From CAYSQW01 sp964433135 (GTDB lineage: Bacteria > Acidobacteriota > Aminicenantia > Aminicenantales > Aminicenantaceae), in assembly GCA_964433135.1 (NCBI GenBank), contig CAYSQW010000001.1:248001-312000 (forward strand): DNA of 64,000 nucleotides. The letters are read 5' to 3'. Shown one piece after another: positions 57,051 through 64,000 of this stretch. The position numbers and the translations under genes were made by a program. The notes beneath the pieces are model-generated. The model worked only from the letters and a program-made list of their open reading frames with translations. It searched no databases and was not told the DNA's origin. How positions within the stretch are numbered: the first letter of the stretch is position 1; each line of letters opens with the position of its first letter.

Positions 57051-59208
57051 GGGACAGATACCGTATCAGCCCTGATTCCCGGACGATGCCGAACGCCTCT
57101 TCCTGGGTGATGGCCTCGGAACGCTGCAGGGATTCGAGGATCTGGATGATGGAAAGGGCCACTTCCGCCGTCTGGTCGGCGCACGTCTTCTCTCTCTTTA
57201 AAAAATCGATGGCGGCATAGAGCACCGCGTTTGCTTCACCGTAGGAGATCGGCGGAATGACGCCGCGTTTTTTTACCCATAAAGGTTGCTTCAGGATATC
57301 GTTGACGTGGGACTGGATCAGATAAGTCGCCCTCCCGATAAGCTTGAGATTGCTGGGACTGACGTTGGTCATGGTGTTGCCGACGATTTTTCCTAAACGG
57401 GCCATCACCGCGGTGGAATGCGCATTGAGCGCCATTTTCAAGGCGATCTGTTGGTTGACACCCATGGGATCTCCGGGAGTGTTAACGGAGATGATAACGG
57501 GCGGAACCTGAATCCGCGAATCGAATCCAGGAATCGAGGCGATCTGTCTCTCAATCTGCCTGCGGGGGGCCTTCGTAACCAGAACCAGAGCTCTTTGTGC
57601 TTCTTTCTGTCGACAGACTTCGAGAAATTTGCGGAAAGGGGATTCGCTCCGGGCCAGTTCCGCTTCCTCCGGGGAAACAAGGGCGGCGATGCCGAGGTCC
57701 CCTTTTTCAGGAGCCCGGTTCTTCAGATTGAATTCAGCAAATGAGAAATCATAAAGATCCTGCTGATCGTTGCCGGCGTTTTTCAGGCTTGCCAGTGCGG
57801 CGCGCCGCAGGTAAGCGTCGTCGATCTCTTCCGAGAAGGGTTGGGCGTAAAACCGGGAAGATAGTCCCCGGAAAGGACGGCCCAGGAAAGCTTCCCAGGC
57901 GTCCGCTTGATCGGCGGCCGGGGTCCATACCTGTATCCAGCTCCTGCGCATCTTTTCGCGAACGGTGTCCAAGGGGAAAAGCCGGAAAGTGGGGCTTCTC
58001 TCCGTGCTGTCGATGAATACCGTAATCAAACCGTTCTGAGCGAAATAGGTCGAGAATCTTTCGGCTTCATAAGTCCGGGCTTCCGCTTCGGTCAATCGGG
58101 CCAGCTCCGGTATGGCGTGTTCGACGCCGCGCAATATCCGCGGGAATTCTCCCAGCCTCTCGGAAATGGACTTTCCCCGTGAGAATCCCAGGCGGGTCAT
58201 CTCGCGTGTCGAAAGGCGGGAGCGCAGAGCCTTTTCCACTGCGGTTTGCAGCACATGGCCGATCACGAAGGTCTCGATGGTGGTGGCCTGCATCCGGGTG
58301 GATCCGGTGATGGCTTGGGGACCCGTCGTCAGATTGAGCTTGGTGATTCCGGGTTCCTCGAGGACTTTGCGGCTTCGGTGGAAAGGTTTGAGTTTGTCAT
58401 CCGGGTTGTTGTAGACGAAAAAGAGGTTTTTCCGGCTTTCTTCCGGACTGTAGCCGGATCCCCGCTTCCACTGATCCAGTGCTGCGAGGATGGTGCCGAT
58501 TACGGATGACGTCTCTCCTCCTTCCGTGACGCAGATGACAACATCTCCTTTTTCAATGCCCCGGTCCTCGAGCTGCAGGCGTCCGATCAGGAGCAGGTCC
58601 TCGAATCCCTCCAGGGAGCTGATCAAAGCCCTGTCGCCGCCCGTCATCTCTCCTATCACCCGCTCCGAGATGTCGGGTGAAAGATCGGCTTCGAGCTTGT
58701 CCCGGACTCGGGATGAACTGCGGATCTTCGCCCAAAACGGACGCCAGAAAGTGCTTTCCATCTGCTTAGCCAGTCTTCCGGTTGCGCCGCAGCCGTAGAT
58801 ATAGATCGTATGTCCCTCCTCGACGGCGGCGGCGACAGCGGTCACCATCCGATTGAGCTTCCTTTTTTCACGGTTCAAGGACTGCAGGCGGGCTTCGATG
58901 TCCTCGTCCACGGAAAACAGCATGTGGAGCCCGGCCGCGAAGTCGGTTTGGATGCGCTCGCTCAAATTCCAGGTTTTGAGATGACGCTGTTCCGTCAGCA
59001 GGGCATGCAGTTGGAATTGAGTTTTGTTAAGCACGTAATCGATGGATTCTTCGGAAGGCGTGATGTCCAGCCGCTGGAGCAGGTTGGCTTTTACGGCCTG
59101 ACCCGGGCTCTCGGTTTGGGCTGGGAGATCCGGCGGGAGAAATCCAAGCAGCGCCGTACCGGCAATAACGACCAACATAAGCTTTTCTATCCGTTTCATT
59201 GAATTCAT
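57028..59208 (-). CDS. Exported two-SIS-domain MurQ/GckR-like protein
   Basis: A 726-residue protein, more than twice the length of MurQ (about 300). It starts with a hydrophobic signal-like segment (LMLVVIAGTALLGFLPPDLP) ending near AQ. The first SIS domain has HTIYIYGCGATGRLAKQMES, DVVICVTEGGETSSVIGTIL and LTTGPQAITGSTRMQATTIE, the MurQ sugar-phosphate motif. A second, diverged SIS-like half follows, with the C-terminal IALKMALNAHSTAVMARLGK and VGNTMTNVSPSNLKLIGRAT stretch typical of MurQ. This layout resembles GckR. Etherases work in the cytoplasm, so a signal peptide is odd. It is the upstream partner of namZ. Confidence 0.75.
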   Translation of the reverse strand: MNSMKRIEKLMLVVIAGTALLGFLPPDLPAQTESPGQAVKANLLQRLDITPSEESIDYVLNKTQFQLHALLTEQRHLKTWNLSERIQTDFAAGLHMLFSVDEDIEARLQSLNREKRKLNRMVTAVAAAVEEGHTIYIYGCGATGRLAKQMESTFWRPFWAKIRSSSRVRDKLEADLSPDISERVIGEMTGGDRALISSLEGFEDLLLIGRLQLEDRGIEKGDVVICVTEGGETSSVIGTILAALDQWKRGSGYSPEESRKNLFFVYNNPDDKLKPFHRSRKVLEEPGITKLNLTTGPQAITGSTRMQATTIETFVIGHVLQTAVEKALRSRLSTREMTRLGFSRGKSISERLGEFPRILRGVEHAIPELARLTEAEARTYEAERFSTYFAQNGLITVFIDSTERSPTFRLFPLDTVREKMRRSWIQVWTPAADQADAWEAFLGRPFRGLSSRFYAQPFSEEIDDAYLRRAALASLKNAGNDQQDLYDFSFAEFNLKNRAPEKGDLGIAALVSPEEAELARSESPFRKFLEVCRQKEAQRALVLVTKAPRRQIERQIASIPGFDSRIQVPPVIISVNTPGDPMGVNQQIALKMALNAHSTAVMARLGKIVGNTMTNVSPSNLKLIGRATYLIQSHVNDILKQPLWVKKRGVIPPISYGEANAVLYAAIDFLKREKTCADQTAEVALSIIQILESLQRSEAITQEEAFGIVRESGLIRYLSHARAQSE

Positions 59209-59265
59209 GGTGACTTTTTCGTCCTTTCCTCCACCAGCTTGCCCGGGATCCGCTCCGGAGCGGAT

Positions 59266-59793
59266 TCAGTCATCGTTTCCCGAGGAGCCGTACTGATGGG
59301 TATCGTCTATGATGTCGCTTTTCTGCCAGTCTCGGATCCAATCTTCCACCCGGAATATTTTCAATGCCCCGTCGGCGGTGGAGCAGATCACTTTTTTCAA
59401 GCCGGCGTTTATGATCATTTTCTTGCATATGAAGCAGGGGAAAGCGTCGATCGGCTTATCCGAACCCTGGATGCTGCCGTAGATATAGATGTCGCCCCCC
59501 AGAAGACTGACGCCGGCCCTGGCGGCATTGATGATTGCATTCTGCTCGGCATGAACGCTTCGGCAGAGTTCGTAACGCTGTCCGTGTGGAACATTCAGCT
59601 TGTCGCGTAGGCAGTTTCCGTGTTCGAAGCTGTCTTTGGTTTTTCGGGGAGCGCCTACGTATCCCGTGGAAATAATTTGGTCATCCCGTATGATGATCGC
59701 TCCGATGGAGCGACGGAAGCAGGTGCTGCGGCGGGAAACCTCTCGGGCGATGCCCAGGTAGTACTCGTGTTTGGATACGCGTTTCGTATTCAT
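59266..59793 (-). CDS. Deoxycytidylate (dCMP) deaminase family protein
   Basis: A 175-residue zinc deaminase of the ComEB/dCMP deaminase type. Zinc site: CRSVHAEQNAIINAARAGVS (His, catalytic Glu) and FPCFICKKMIINAGLKKVIC (two Cys). The N-terminal HEYYLGIAREVSRRSTCFRR, SIGAIIIRDDQIISTGYVGA and PRKTKDSFEHGNCLRDKLNV with an extra Cys are typical. Expected product: dUMP from dCMP. It overlaps the kinase-like gene upstream by four bases. An 18-base perfect palindrome (59248-59265) directly follows the stop. Confidence 0.88.
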   Translation of the reverse strand: MNTKRVSKHEYYLGIAREVSRRSTCFRRSIGAIIIRDDQIISTGYVGAPRKTKDSFEHGNCLRDKLNVPHGQRYELCRSVHAEQNAIINAARAGVSLLGGDIYIYGSIQGSDKPIDAFPCFICKKMIINAGLKKVICSTADGALKIFRVEDWIRDWQKSDIIDDTHQYGSSGNDD

Positions 59794-60317
59794 AAAAATG
59801 CCTCCAGTTTGCGGTGCAGATCTTCCAGGGTGCTGTCATTGACGATCGTATGATCGGCCATCGCCATACAGGCGTGCAGTTGTTGCGCTGTGCTGTCGGT
59901 GGACATCTCTTCTTTTTCTTTTTTCGTGAATTCCTCGAGAGTGGAAACCGATTCGATGCGGCCCCGTTCCTGAACCCGGCGGAATCGGATCGCCACCGGA
60001 GCATCGACAGCAAGCAGGATAAACCCCGGATGGGTTTTGAGACACTCCACCTCGCTTGGGTTCCGGATGCTGTCGATGACGCTGTTGTCGCGGATGCGTT
60101 TGAGCGTTCGGATGGCCAGCACATCAGCGCCGAAACGCCGTCGCAGCATATTGCCGGCCTGGATCATGTTGTCCCGGGAGAGCGCCTTTTTTTGGGTTCT
60201 GAGCTCCTCGCGGATGATATCAGAGAGGGAGAACACCTTGAAAGCGCGTCCGGCGAAAAAAGCGGCCGTTTCTCCTTTTCCCGCTCCGTTGGTGCCCGTA
60301 AGGCCGATAATTTTCAT
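59790..60317 (-). CDS. P-loop nucleoside/nucleotide kinase-like ATPase (AAA_18 type)
   Basis: A 175-residue small P-loop kinase: MKIIGLTGTNGAGKGETAAF (Walker A), FKVFSLSDIIREELRTQKKA, MIQAGNMLRRRFGADVLAIR, and VIDSIRNPSEVECLKTHPGF, which resembles the dephospho-CoA-kinase/NMP-kinase and DUF-type dNMP kinase group. AMADHTIVNDSTLEDLHRKL is a common end. Coupled to the dCMP deaminase (4-base overlap), so it may act on a pyrimidine nucleotide. The exact substrate cannot be read. The gap 60318-60446 shows nothing. Confidence 0.75.
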   Translation of the reverse strand: MKIIGLTGTNGAGKGETAAFFAGRAFKVFSLSDIIREELRTQKKALSRDNMIQAGNMLRRRFGADVLAIRTLKRIRDNSVIDSIRNPSEVECLKTHPGFILLAVDAPVAIRFRRVQERGRIESVSTLEEFTKKEKEEMSTDSTAQQLHACMAMADHTIVNDSTLEDLHRKLEAFL

Positions 60318-60446
60318 GGATGCCTTTATTCGTTCCGTGTCCTTGGCGTCTCTCGGATGAAATCGTGCCGGATTTTCCGCCTTGGGCGTTCCTTCAATCG
60401 ATGGATCCGTGCAGCGCTGAGAATGAATTTATCATTCCTGCTCATA

Positions 60447-61193
60447 TTATCCGGCGGGATCTTTTCCTTCCGTATCCTCGCGGTCGAGCTTCTTTTTTTT
60501 GCCGAAAATCATGGCGATCAGAATACTCAAGCCGTAGAGCCCAAGCATGGGGACCGCGATGATACTCTGGGTCACCATGTCGGGTGTCGGTGTGATGATG
60601 GCGGCGATGATAAAAACGCCCAGCACGGCATATTTGAAGTTCCTGACCATCCAGCGGGAGGTGATCAATCCCATTCGAGCCAGAAAGAAGACCAGCGTTG
60701 GCAGCTCGAAGACAAGTGAAATCCCCAGAAGAACGCGCAGCGCCAAGCTGAAATACTTGTCAACCGTAATGACGGCCTGAAAATCGGATCCCATACCGAG
60801 AAAGAATCGGCAGGCCCAGGGAAAAACCACGAAATATCCGAAAACGGCTCCCAGCATGAAAAAAAACGATGTGAAGACAACGAAAGGAATGACGTATTTT
60901 TTTTCTTTCTGATAGAGACCGGGAGCGATGAAGTACCAGATTTGAAGGAAGATTACCGGAGATGTAAACAGGATCGCCGCTAAAAAAGAAACCTTGATGT
61001 AAAGCATGAAGGGCGCGGTCAATGTCGTGTAAGCGAGTTGGGTCCCTTCCGGCAGATATTGGGTGACGGGTTTCGCCAGAATCTTGTACAGGTCCTTGCT
61101 GAACACCCAGGCGGGGATGACCCCGATAATGATCGTCACAAAGGAATAGAATAAACGTTTACGCAGATCTTCGAGGTGTTCGAGGAAGGTCAT
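60447..61193 (-). CDS. tatC: Sec-independent (twin-arginine) translocase TatC
   Basis: A 248-residue inner-membrane protein with six helices that recognises twin-arginine signals. It has the N-terminal MTFLEHLEDLRKRLFYSFVT, then YIKVSFLAAILFTSPVIFLQ, WYFIAPGLYQKEKKYVIPFV (the Glu contact site), FGYFVVFPWACRFFL, and ARMGLITSRWMVRNFKYAVL. The ATG at 61193 is four bases after the tatA stop; an in-frame ATG at 61223 overlaps tatA and is possible. Confidence 0.93.
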   Translation of the reverse strand: MTFLEHLEDLRKRLFYSFVTIIIGVIPAWVFSKDLYKILAKPVTQYLPEGTQLAYTTLTAPFMLYIKVSFLAAILFTSPVIFLQIWYFIAPGLYQKEKKYVIPFVVFTSFFFMLGAVFGYFVVFPWACRFFLGMGSDFQAVITVDKYFSLALRVLLGISLVFELPTLVFFLARMGLITSRWMVRNFKYAVLGVFIIAAIITPTPDMVTQSIIAVPMLGLYGLSILIAMIFGKKKKLDREDTEGKDPAG

Positions 61194-61197
61194 CGCG

Positions 61198-61488
61198 TCA
61201 GGTGACTTTTTTCCCTTCCTCATTCTTGTTTGATTCCTTTTTATCAGCGTTTGATGGTTTCATCGGATCGAAGTTTTTGATGTCTTCCAGATCCCTCTTG
61301 ATTTCCTTGACATCATCCATCTCGATCTCTTCTTCGATCCGCTCCCTTATCTCGTCGGAAGTTTTGCGGAATTCCTTCAGTGCGCGCCCCAAGGATCTAC
61401 CTACTTCGGGTAGTTTCTTAGGGCCGAAAATGATCAGGGCAATGGCCAGGATGATCAATAATTCGGGGAATCCGATGCTTCCTATCAT
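61198..61488 (-). CDS. tatA: Twin-arginine translocase TatA/TatE subunit
   Basis: A 96-residue single-helix protein: MIGSIGFPELLIILAIALII then FGPKKLPEVGRSLGRALKEF (hinge and amphipathic helix), with a charged tail. The first residues favour TatA over TatB. It lies just upstream of tatC, so the two form a minimal TatAC pair unless a TatB is elsewhere. Confidence 0.93.
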   Translation of the reverse strand: MIGSIGFPELLIILAIALIIFGPKKLPEVGRSLGRALKEFRKTSDEIRERIEEEIEMDDVKEIKRDLEDIKNFDPMKPSNADKKESNKNEEGKKVT

Positions 61489-61658
61489 GTGATGCCGTCG
61501 ATCCTTTACCGTTCTAAGATGTTTTGAATATAGCGATTTCCCCTCAACAAGTCAACAGGAGCGTTCCCTGAGGAATTCCGTGCAGGCGCCGTTGTCATGT
61601 ACTTGGTTCCCGATCATGGTGATCGCTGCAATCCGGCGTATGAGGGTATCTGTAATTC

Positions 61659-61687
61659 TTTACAATAATTGTAGGCTTTGGTAAAAT
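61659..61687 (+). promoter_or_regulatory. Promoter of the S41 protease gene
   Basis: TTTACA (61659-61664), 17-base spacer, TAAAAT (61682-61687). The RNA would start about ten bases before the ATG at 61704, so the leader is very short, with only AGGT as a ribosome site. Confidence 0.6.
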
Positions 61688-61703
61688 ATTTCGCAGGTCG
61701 CTC

Positions 61704-63272
61704 ATGAAAACAAAAGCCGCAGTAGGATTTCTCCTTCTTTTGGGACTTCTCTTCCTTCCCGCCTGGCAGGAAGATGTGTGGAACCAGTCCTATCAAAAGA
61801 TCGCCTCCATCATCACCCTGATCGAGGATAATTATTACAACAATGTTGAACGCGATGAGTTGGCATTTTCTTCCATACGGGGAATGCTCCAAACTCTTGA
61901 TCCGCATTCCTATTTTCTTGATCCTCGCAATTTTTCCACGATGCAGGAAGAGTACAAGGGGAAATATTACGGCTTGGGGATCATGATCCAGAAACAGGAA
62001 GATCGCCTGGTCGTGATCACCCCCATCGAGGGGACTCCGGCTTCCCGCCTGGGAATTCAGGCCGGGGATATCATCAGCCATATCGAGGGGGAAAGCACCA
62101 AACCCATCTCCAGCATCGAGGCGATGCAGAAGCTGCGCGGTCTCAAGGGAACCGAGGTCACGATCACCGTCATCCGGGTGGGAATGGATCAGCCCCTGGA
62201 ATTGACGATCACGCGAGAAGAGATCCCGCTCCACAGCGTTCCCTATGCCTTTATGCTGCAGGATGACATCGGATACATCTATATCCGCAACTTTGCCGAG
62301 ACCACCACCGATGAATTCAAGGAAAAGATGCGGATGCTGAAAGGGTTGGGAATGGGAAAGCTCATATTGGACCTTCGGCAGAACGGTGGTGGAACTTTCG
62401 TTCAGTCCATCGAGCTCTCCGACGAATTTCTTCCCAAAGGATCCGGAATCGTTTCCATCAAAGGACGTCGTAAGTACTACAACCGGGAATTTCTGGCCCG
62501 GGAGGATAACGAATTCGAAAAGATTCCGCTGATCATCCTGATAAACCAAGGAAGCGCCAGCGCCCCGGAAATCGTCAGCGGCGCCATCAAAGACAACGAC
62601 CGCGGCTTGATTATCGGCGAAACGTCGTGGGGAAAGGGGTTGGTACAAACCGTTTTTCCCTTGGCTCCCGACGCCGCCGTGGCGATCACAACCGCGAAAT
62701 ACTATACGCCCAGCGGCCGTTCGATCCAGCGTGACTACTCCAGCCTGGAAGACTATTACATCTACAAACCTGAAGCCCCGGAGGATAAACGCGAAGTCAA
62801 GTACACCGCCGGCGGCAGAAAAGTCCTGGGACAGGGTGGGATCGCTCCGGACTACGAAGTGAAGTTTTCCTATAAGAACCAAACGGCCCGGTTGCTGCTG
62901 AAAGGGGCGTTTTTCTCCTACGTGAGAGAGTTTGCCAACGGAAAAACAAACTTGGCGGATAAAGTCGTTTTCCCGAATGATCCCCGGGATCGGGCTTCGG
63001 AAGACATATTGATCATAGCGGAAGGTTTCAAGGTGAAGGAAAAAGTCCTGACGGATTTCCGCTCGTATCTGGCGGCGAATGAGATCATTATCGAGGACGG
63101 CGAGTTCGAAGAAGCCCGTTCCGAGATCGTGAGAGAGTTGGAACGGGAGATCTATACCTTCCTGTGGGGAATCGAAGAGGGGATGCGGATCTTCCGTCAA
63201 AGCGATCCTCTTATCCTCAAAGCCGTCACTCATTTTCCGGAGGCGGTGCGTCTGATCGAGGAAGGACCTTAA
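61704..63272 (+). CDS. ctpA: S41-family C-terminal processing peptidase
   Basis: A 522-residue exported serine protease. A signal segment (AAVGFLLLLGLLFLPAW) is followed by the CTP helper region, a PDZ domain (KYYGLGIMIQKQEDRLVVIT to LKGTEVTITVIRVGMDQP, about 90-180), and the S41 core with LDLRQNGGGTFVQSIELSDE, the nucleophile Ser in ILINQGSASAPEIVSGAIKD, and the catalytic Lys in IGETSWGKGLVQTVFPL. The periplasmic C-terminal extension after residue 400 is longer than in E. coli-unrelated small CTPs. Acts on cell-envelope proteins. The long minus-strand open frame over it is a shadow. Confidence 0.92.
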   Translation: MKTKAAVGFLLLLGLLFLPAWQEDVWNQSYQKIASIITLIEDNYYNNVERDELAFSSIRGMLQTLDPHSYFLDPRNFSTMQEEYKGKYYGLGIMIQKQEDRLVVITPIEGTPASRLGIQAGDIISHIEGESTKPISSIEAMQKLRGLKGTEVTITVIRVGMDQPLELTITREEIPLHSVPYAFMLQDDIGYIYIRNFAETTTDEFKEKMRMLKGLGMGKLILDLRQNGGGTFVQSIELSDEFLPKGSGIVSIKGRRKYYNREFLAREDNEFEKIPLIILINQGSASAPEIVSGAIKDNDRGLIIGETSWGKGLVQTVFPLAPDAAVAITTAKYYTPSGRSIQRDYSSLEDYYIYKPEAPEDKREVKYTAGGRKVLGQGGIAPDYEVKFSYKNQTARLLLKGAFFSYVREFANGKTNLADKVVFPNDPRDRASEDILIIAEGFKVKEKVLTDFRSYLAANEIIIEDGEFEEARSEIVRELEREIYTFLWGIEEGMRIFRQSDPLILKAVTHFPEAVRLIEEGP

Positions 63273-63413
63273 TCCGATCCCGCCGCGGGTTCGATAATAT
63301 CCCGGACGAGAGGGGGCATGGTGGGTTGTTTTCCCGACGGGGAAAGATTAAACTAATATCCTTTTAATCATTATCGTGGATCGTTTTGTCTTTTTTAGAG
63401 ACAAGGAGGACTG

Positions 63414-63866
63414 ATGAAAATTGCATTGGCTTCGGACCATGCCGGATATGCTCTTAAAACTGCCGTCAAGGCCTATCTTGTTGATAGAGGCATTGCGGTT
63501 GAGGATTTCGGCACGGATTCGGAGGAGAAGACCGATTATGTGGATTTTGCCCGAAAAGCGGTTGAAGCCTTGGTCGCGGGGACCTGCACCAAGGCGATCT
63601 TGTGCTGCGGGTCCGGGCTGGGCATGTCGATCGTCGCAAATAAATTCCCGGGCGTTTATGCCGCGGTGTGCTGTGATGCGTATATGGCGGAAATGAGCCG
63701 ACTGCACAATAACGCGAACTGCCTGACGATGGGCGGTCGGATTCTTCCTGAGGACGAAGCCCTCCTGATCGTCGAGACCTGGCTGAAAACAGATTTTGAA
63801 GCCGGCCGGCATCAATGCCGCCTGGAGAAGATCGAGGAGATCGAAAGGCGGAACTTTCAATCATAA
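63414..63866 (+). CDS. rpiB: Ribose 5-phosphate isomerase B
   Basis: A 150-residue LacAB/RpiB-family isomerase (ribulose 5-phosphate to ribose 5-phosphate). MKIALASDHAGYALKTAVKA, VEDFGTDSEEKTDYVDFARK and AILCCGSGLGMSIVANKFPG (catalytic Cys in the Cys-Gly-Ser/Thr-Gly motif) and AAVCCDAYMAEMSRLHNNAN, LTMGGRIL are all family marks. AAGGAGG lies just upstream. It precedes the glyA-like gene by 17 bases, in the same direction. Confidence 0.93.
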   Translation: MKIALASDHAGYALKTAVKAYLVDRGIAVEDFGTDSEEKTDYVDFARKAVEALVAGTCTKAILCCGSGLGMSIVANKFPGVYAAVCCDAYMAEMSRLHNNANCLTMGGRILPEDEALLIVETWLKTDFEAGRHQCRLEKIEEIERRNFQS

Positions 63867-63883
63867 CGAGAGGAGAAAAAAAC

Positions 63884-64000
63884 ATGTCTTCATTCCAAGA
63901 AAAAATTTTGGGATTATCGGAAAAAATCGAAAAAAATAACCGGTGGCGCCAGAACCAATGCGTCAACCTTATTCCATCGGAATCGACCCCGTCTCTGTTG
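63884..64000 (+). CDS. glyA: Serine hydroxymethyltransferase-like protein, N-terminus (cut by edge)
   Basis: First 39 residues, from an ATG with AGGAG upstream. The end of the visible part reads NRWRQNQCVNLIPSESTPSL, matching the SHMT N-terminal helix and Leu-Ile-x-Ser-Glu motif, in the variant with Pro-Ser-Glu seen in a divergent SHMT branch. The rest, including the PLP lysine, is outside the window, so activity cannot be judged. Order rpiB-glyA is common in bacteria, which supports the call. Confidence 0.7.
   Translation, partial: MSSFQEKILGLSEKIEKNNRWRQNQCVNLIPSESTPSLL

Noticed and set aside
59248..59265. Perfect 18-base palindrome after the dCMP deaminase as a terminator
   Set aside because: There is no T-run after it on the minus strand, so termination cannot be supported; it may be a chance GC-rich palindrome.
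61614..63233. A 539-codon minus-strand open frame over the S41 protease gene
   Set aside because: It lies entirely antisense to a protease with intact PDZ and S41 motifs; the translation has no family features and the other strand explains the base pattern.
63273..63413. Possible tRNA or riboswitch before rpiB
   Set aside because: Only short hairpins (TTTCCC/GGGGAAA and TTGTCT/AGACAA) are visible; no cloverleaf or known aptamer pattern.

Overview
The window reads as a piece of a metagenome-assembled genome of a Gram-negative-type, probably anaerobic bacterium. A TonB-dependent receptor, a TolC-type channel, an RND pump and several lipoproteins imply an outer membrane. HdrA/MvhD/FrhB-like iron-sulfur flavoproteins, NifX/Mrp/CGGC/FmdB proteins and a NifU-like scaffold imply anaerobic metabolism. 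A run of exactly 100 N at 53357-53456 marks a scaffold join. The mix (DUF6125, DUF6485, UROC1-length urocanase, NamZ next to a MurQ-like protein) would fit an Acidobacteriota/Aminicenantes-like lineage, but that is inference. Promoters that can be read are ordinary sigma70 type (TTGACA-17-TATAAT).

Layout. 1-4.0 kb: 5' part of uvrA (runs off the left edge), mntP and an aminopeptidase-T-like gene. 4.3-7.6 kb: a plus-strand set (VOC protein; DUF3830, M20-like protein, VOC protein, guanine-deaminase-like gene) closed by a strong terminator. 7.6-13.7 kb: a minus-strand tripartite heavy-metal-type RND efflux operon headed by a small CPAC protein, with a near-consensus promoter and repeated operator-like sites. 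14.1-20.4 kb: a cobalamin-uptake regulon, a BtuB-like receptor and btuF-btuD-btuC, each unit preceded by its own promoter and cobalamin riboswitch, with a TPR lipoprotein between them. 20.5-24.6 kb: nikR, a 780-base stretch with unexplained hairpins, a B3/B4 protein, trmO, ilvE and a DUF6125 gene.

24.9-39.6 kb is a long minus-strand sulfur and iron-sulfur island. Read in the direction of transcription it starts with fur (perfect Fur box), a small coupled ORF, a double-NifX-domain protein, an Mrp/NBP35 ATPase, a CGGC protein, an FmdB zinc ribbon, a methionine-gamma-lyase-type enzyme, an MBL hydrolase and a DUF4405 membrane protein. Then an ArsR regulator with its own promoter and direct-repeat operator heads dsrE, tusA, mvhD, hdrA, qmoB/hdrA, two frhB/fdhB-like genes and a second mvhD. 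A NifU-like scaffold and DUF6485 follow. This ArsR-DsrE-TusA-Hdr-FrhB cluster is the best candidate for a little-described system: it looks like a protein-persulfide route (TusA/DsrE) joined to a duplicated flavin/iron-sulfur electron-transfer complex that lacks HdrB and HdrC.

39.7-64 kb: queF and an EamA transporter; a surface-polysaccharide cluster (two GT39-like membrane proteins, GT2, DUF354, CapK-like ligase, flippase, and a decayed glycosyltransferase tail); queCDE; an unrecognised gene; urocanate hydratase; NamZ with an exported two-SIS-domain MurQ-like protein; a dCMP-deaminase/P-loop kinase pair; tatA-tatC; a S41 C-terminal protease, rpiB and the start of a glyA-like gene. An approximately 180-base structured intergenic repeat occurs at 13.8, 25.9-26.1 and 53.2-53.6 kb; the scaffold gap sits inside the last copy and its two flanks share an exact 55-base overlap. 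No tRNA, rRNA, CRISPR array or complete insertion sequence was seen.
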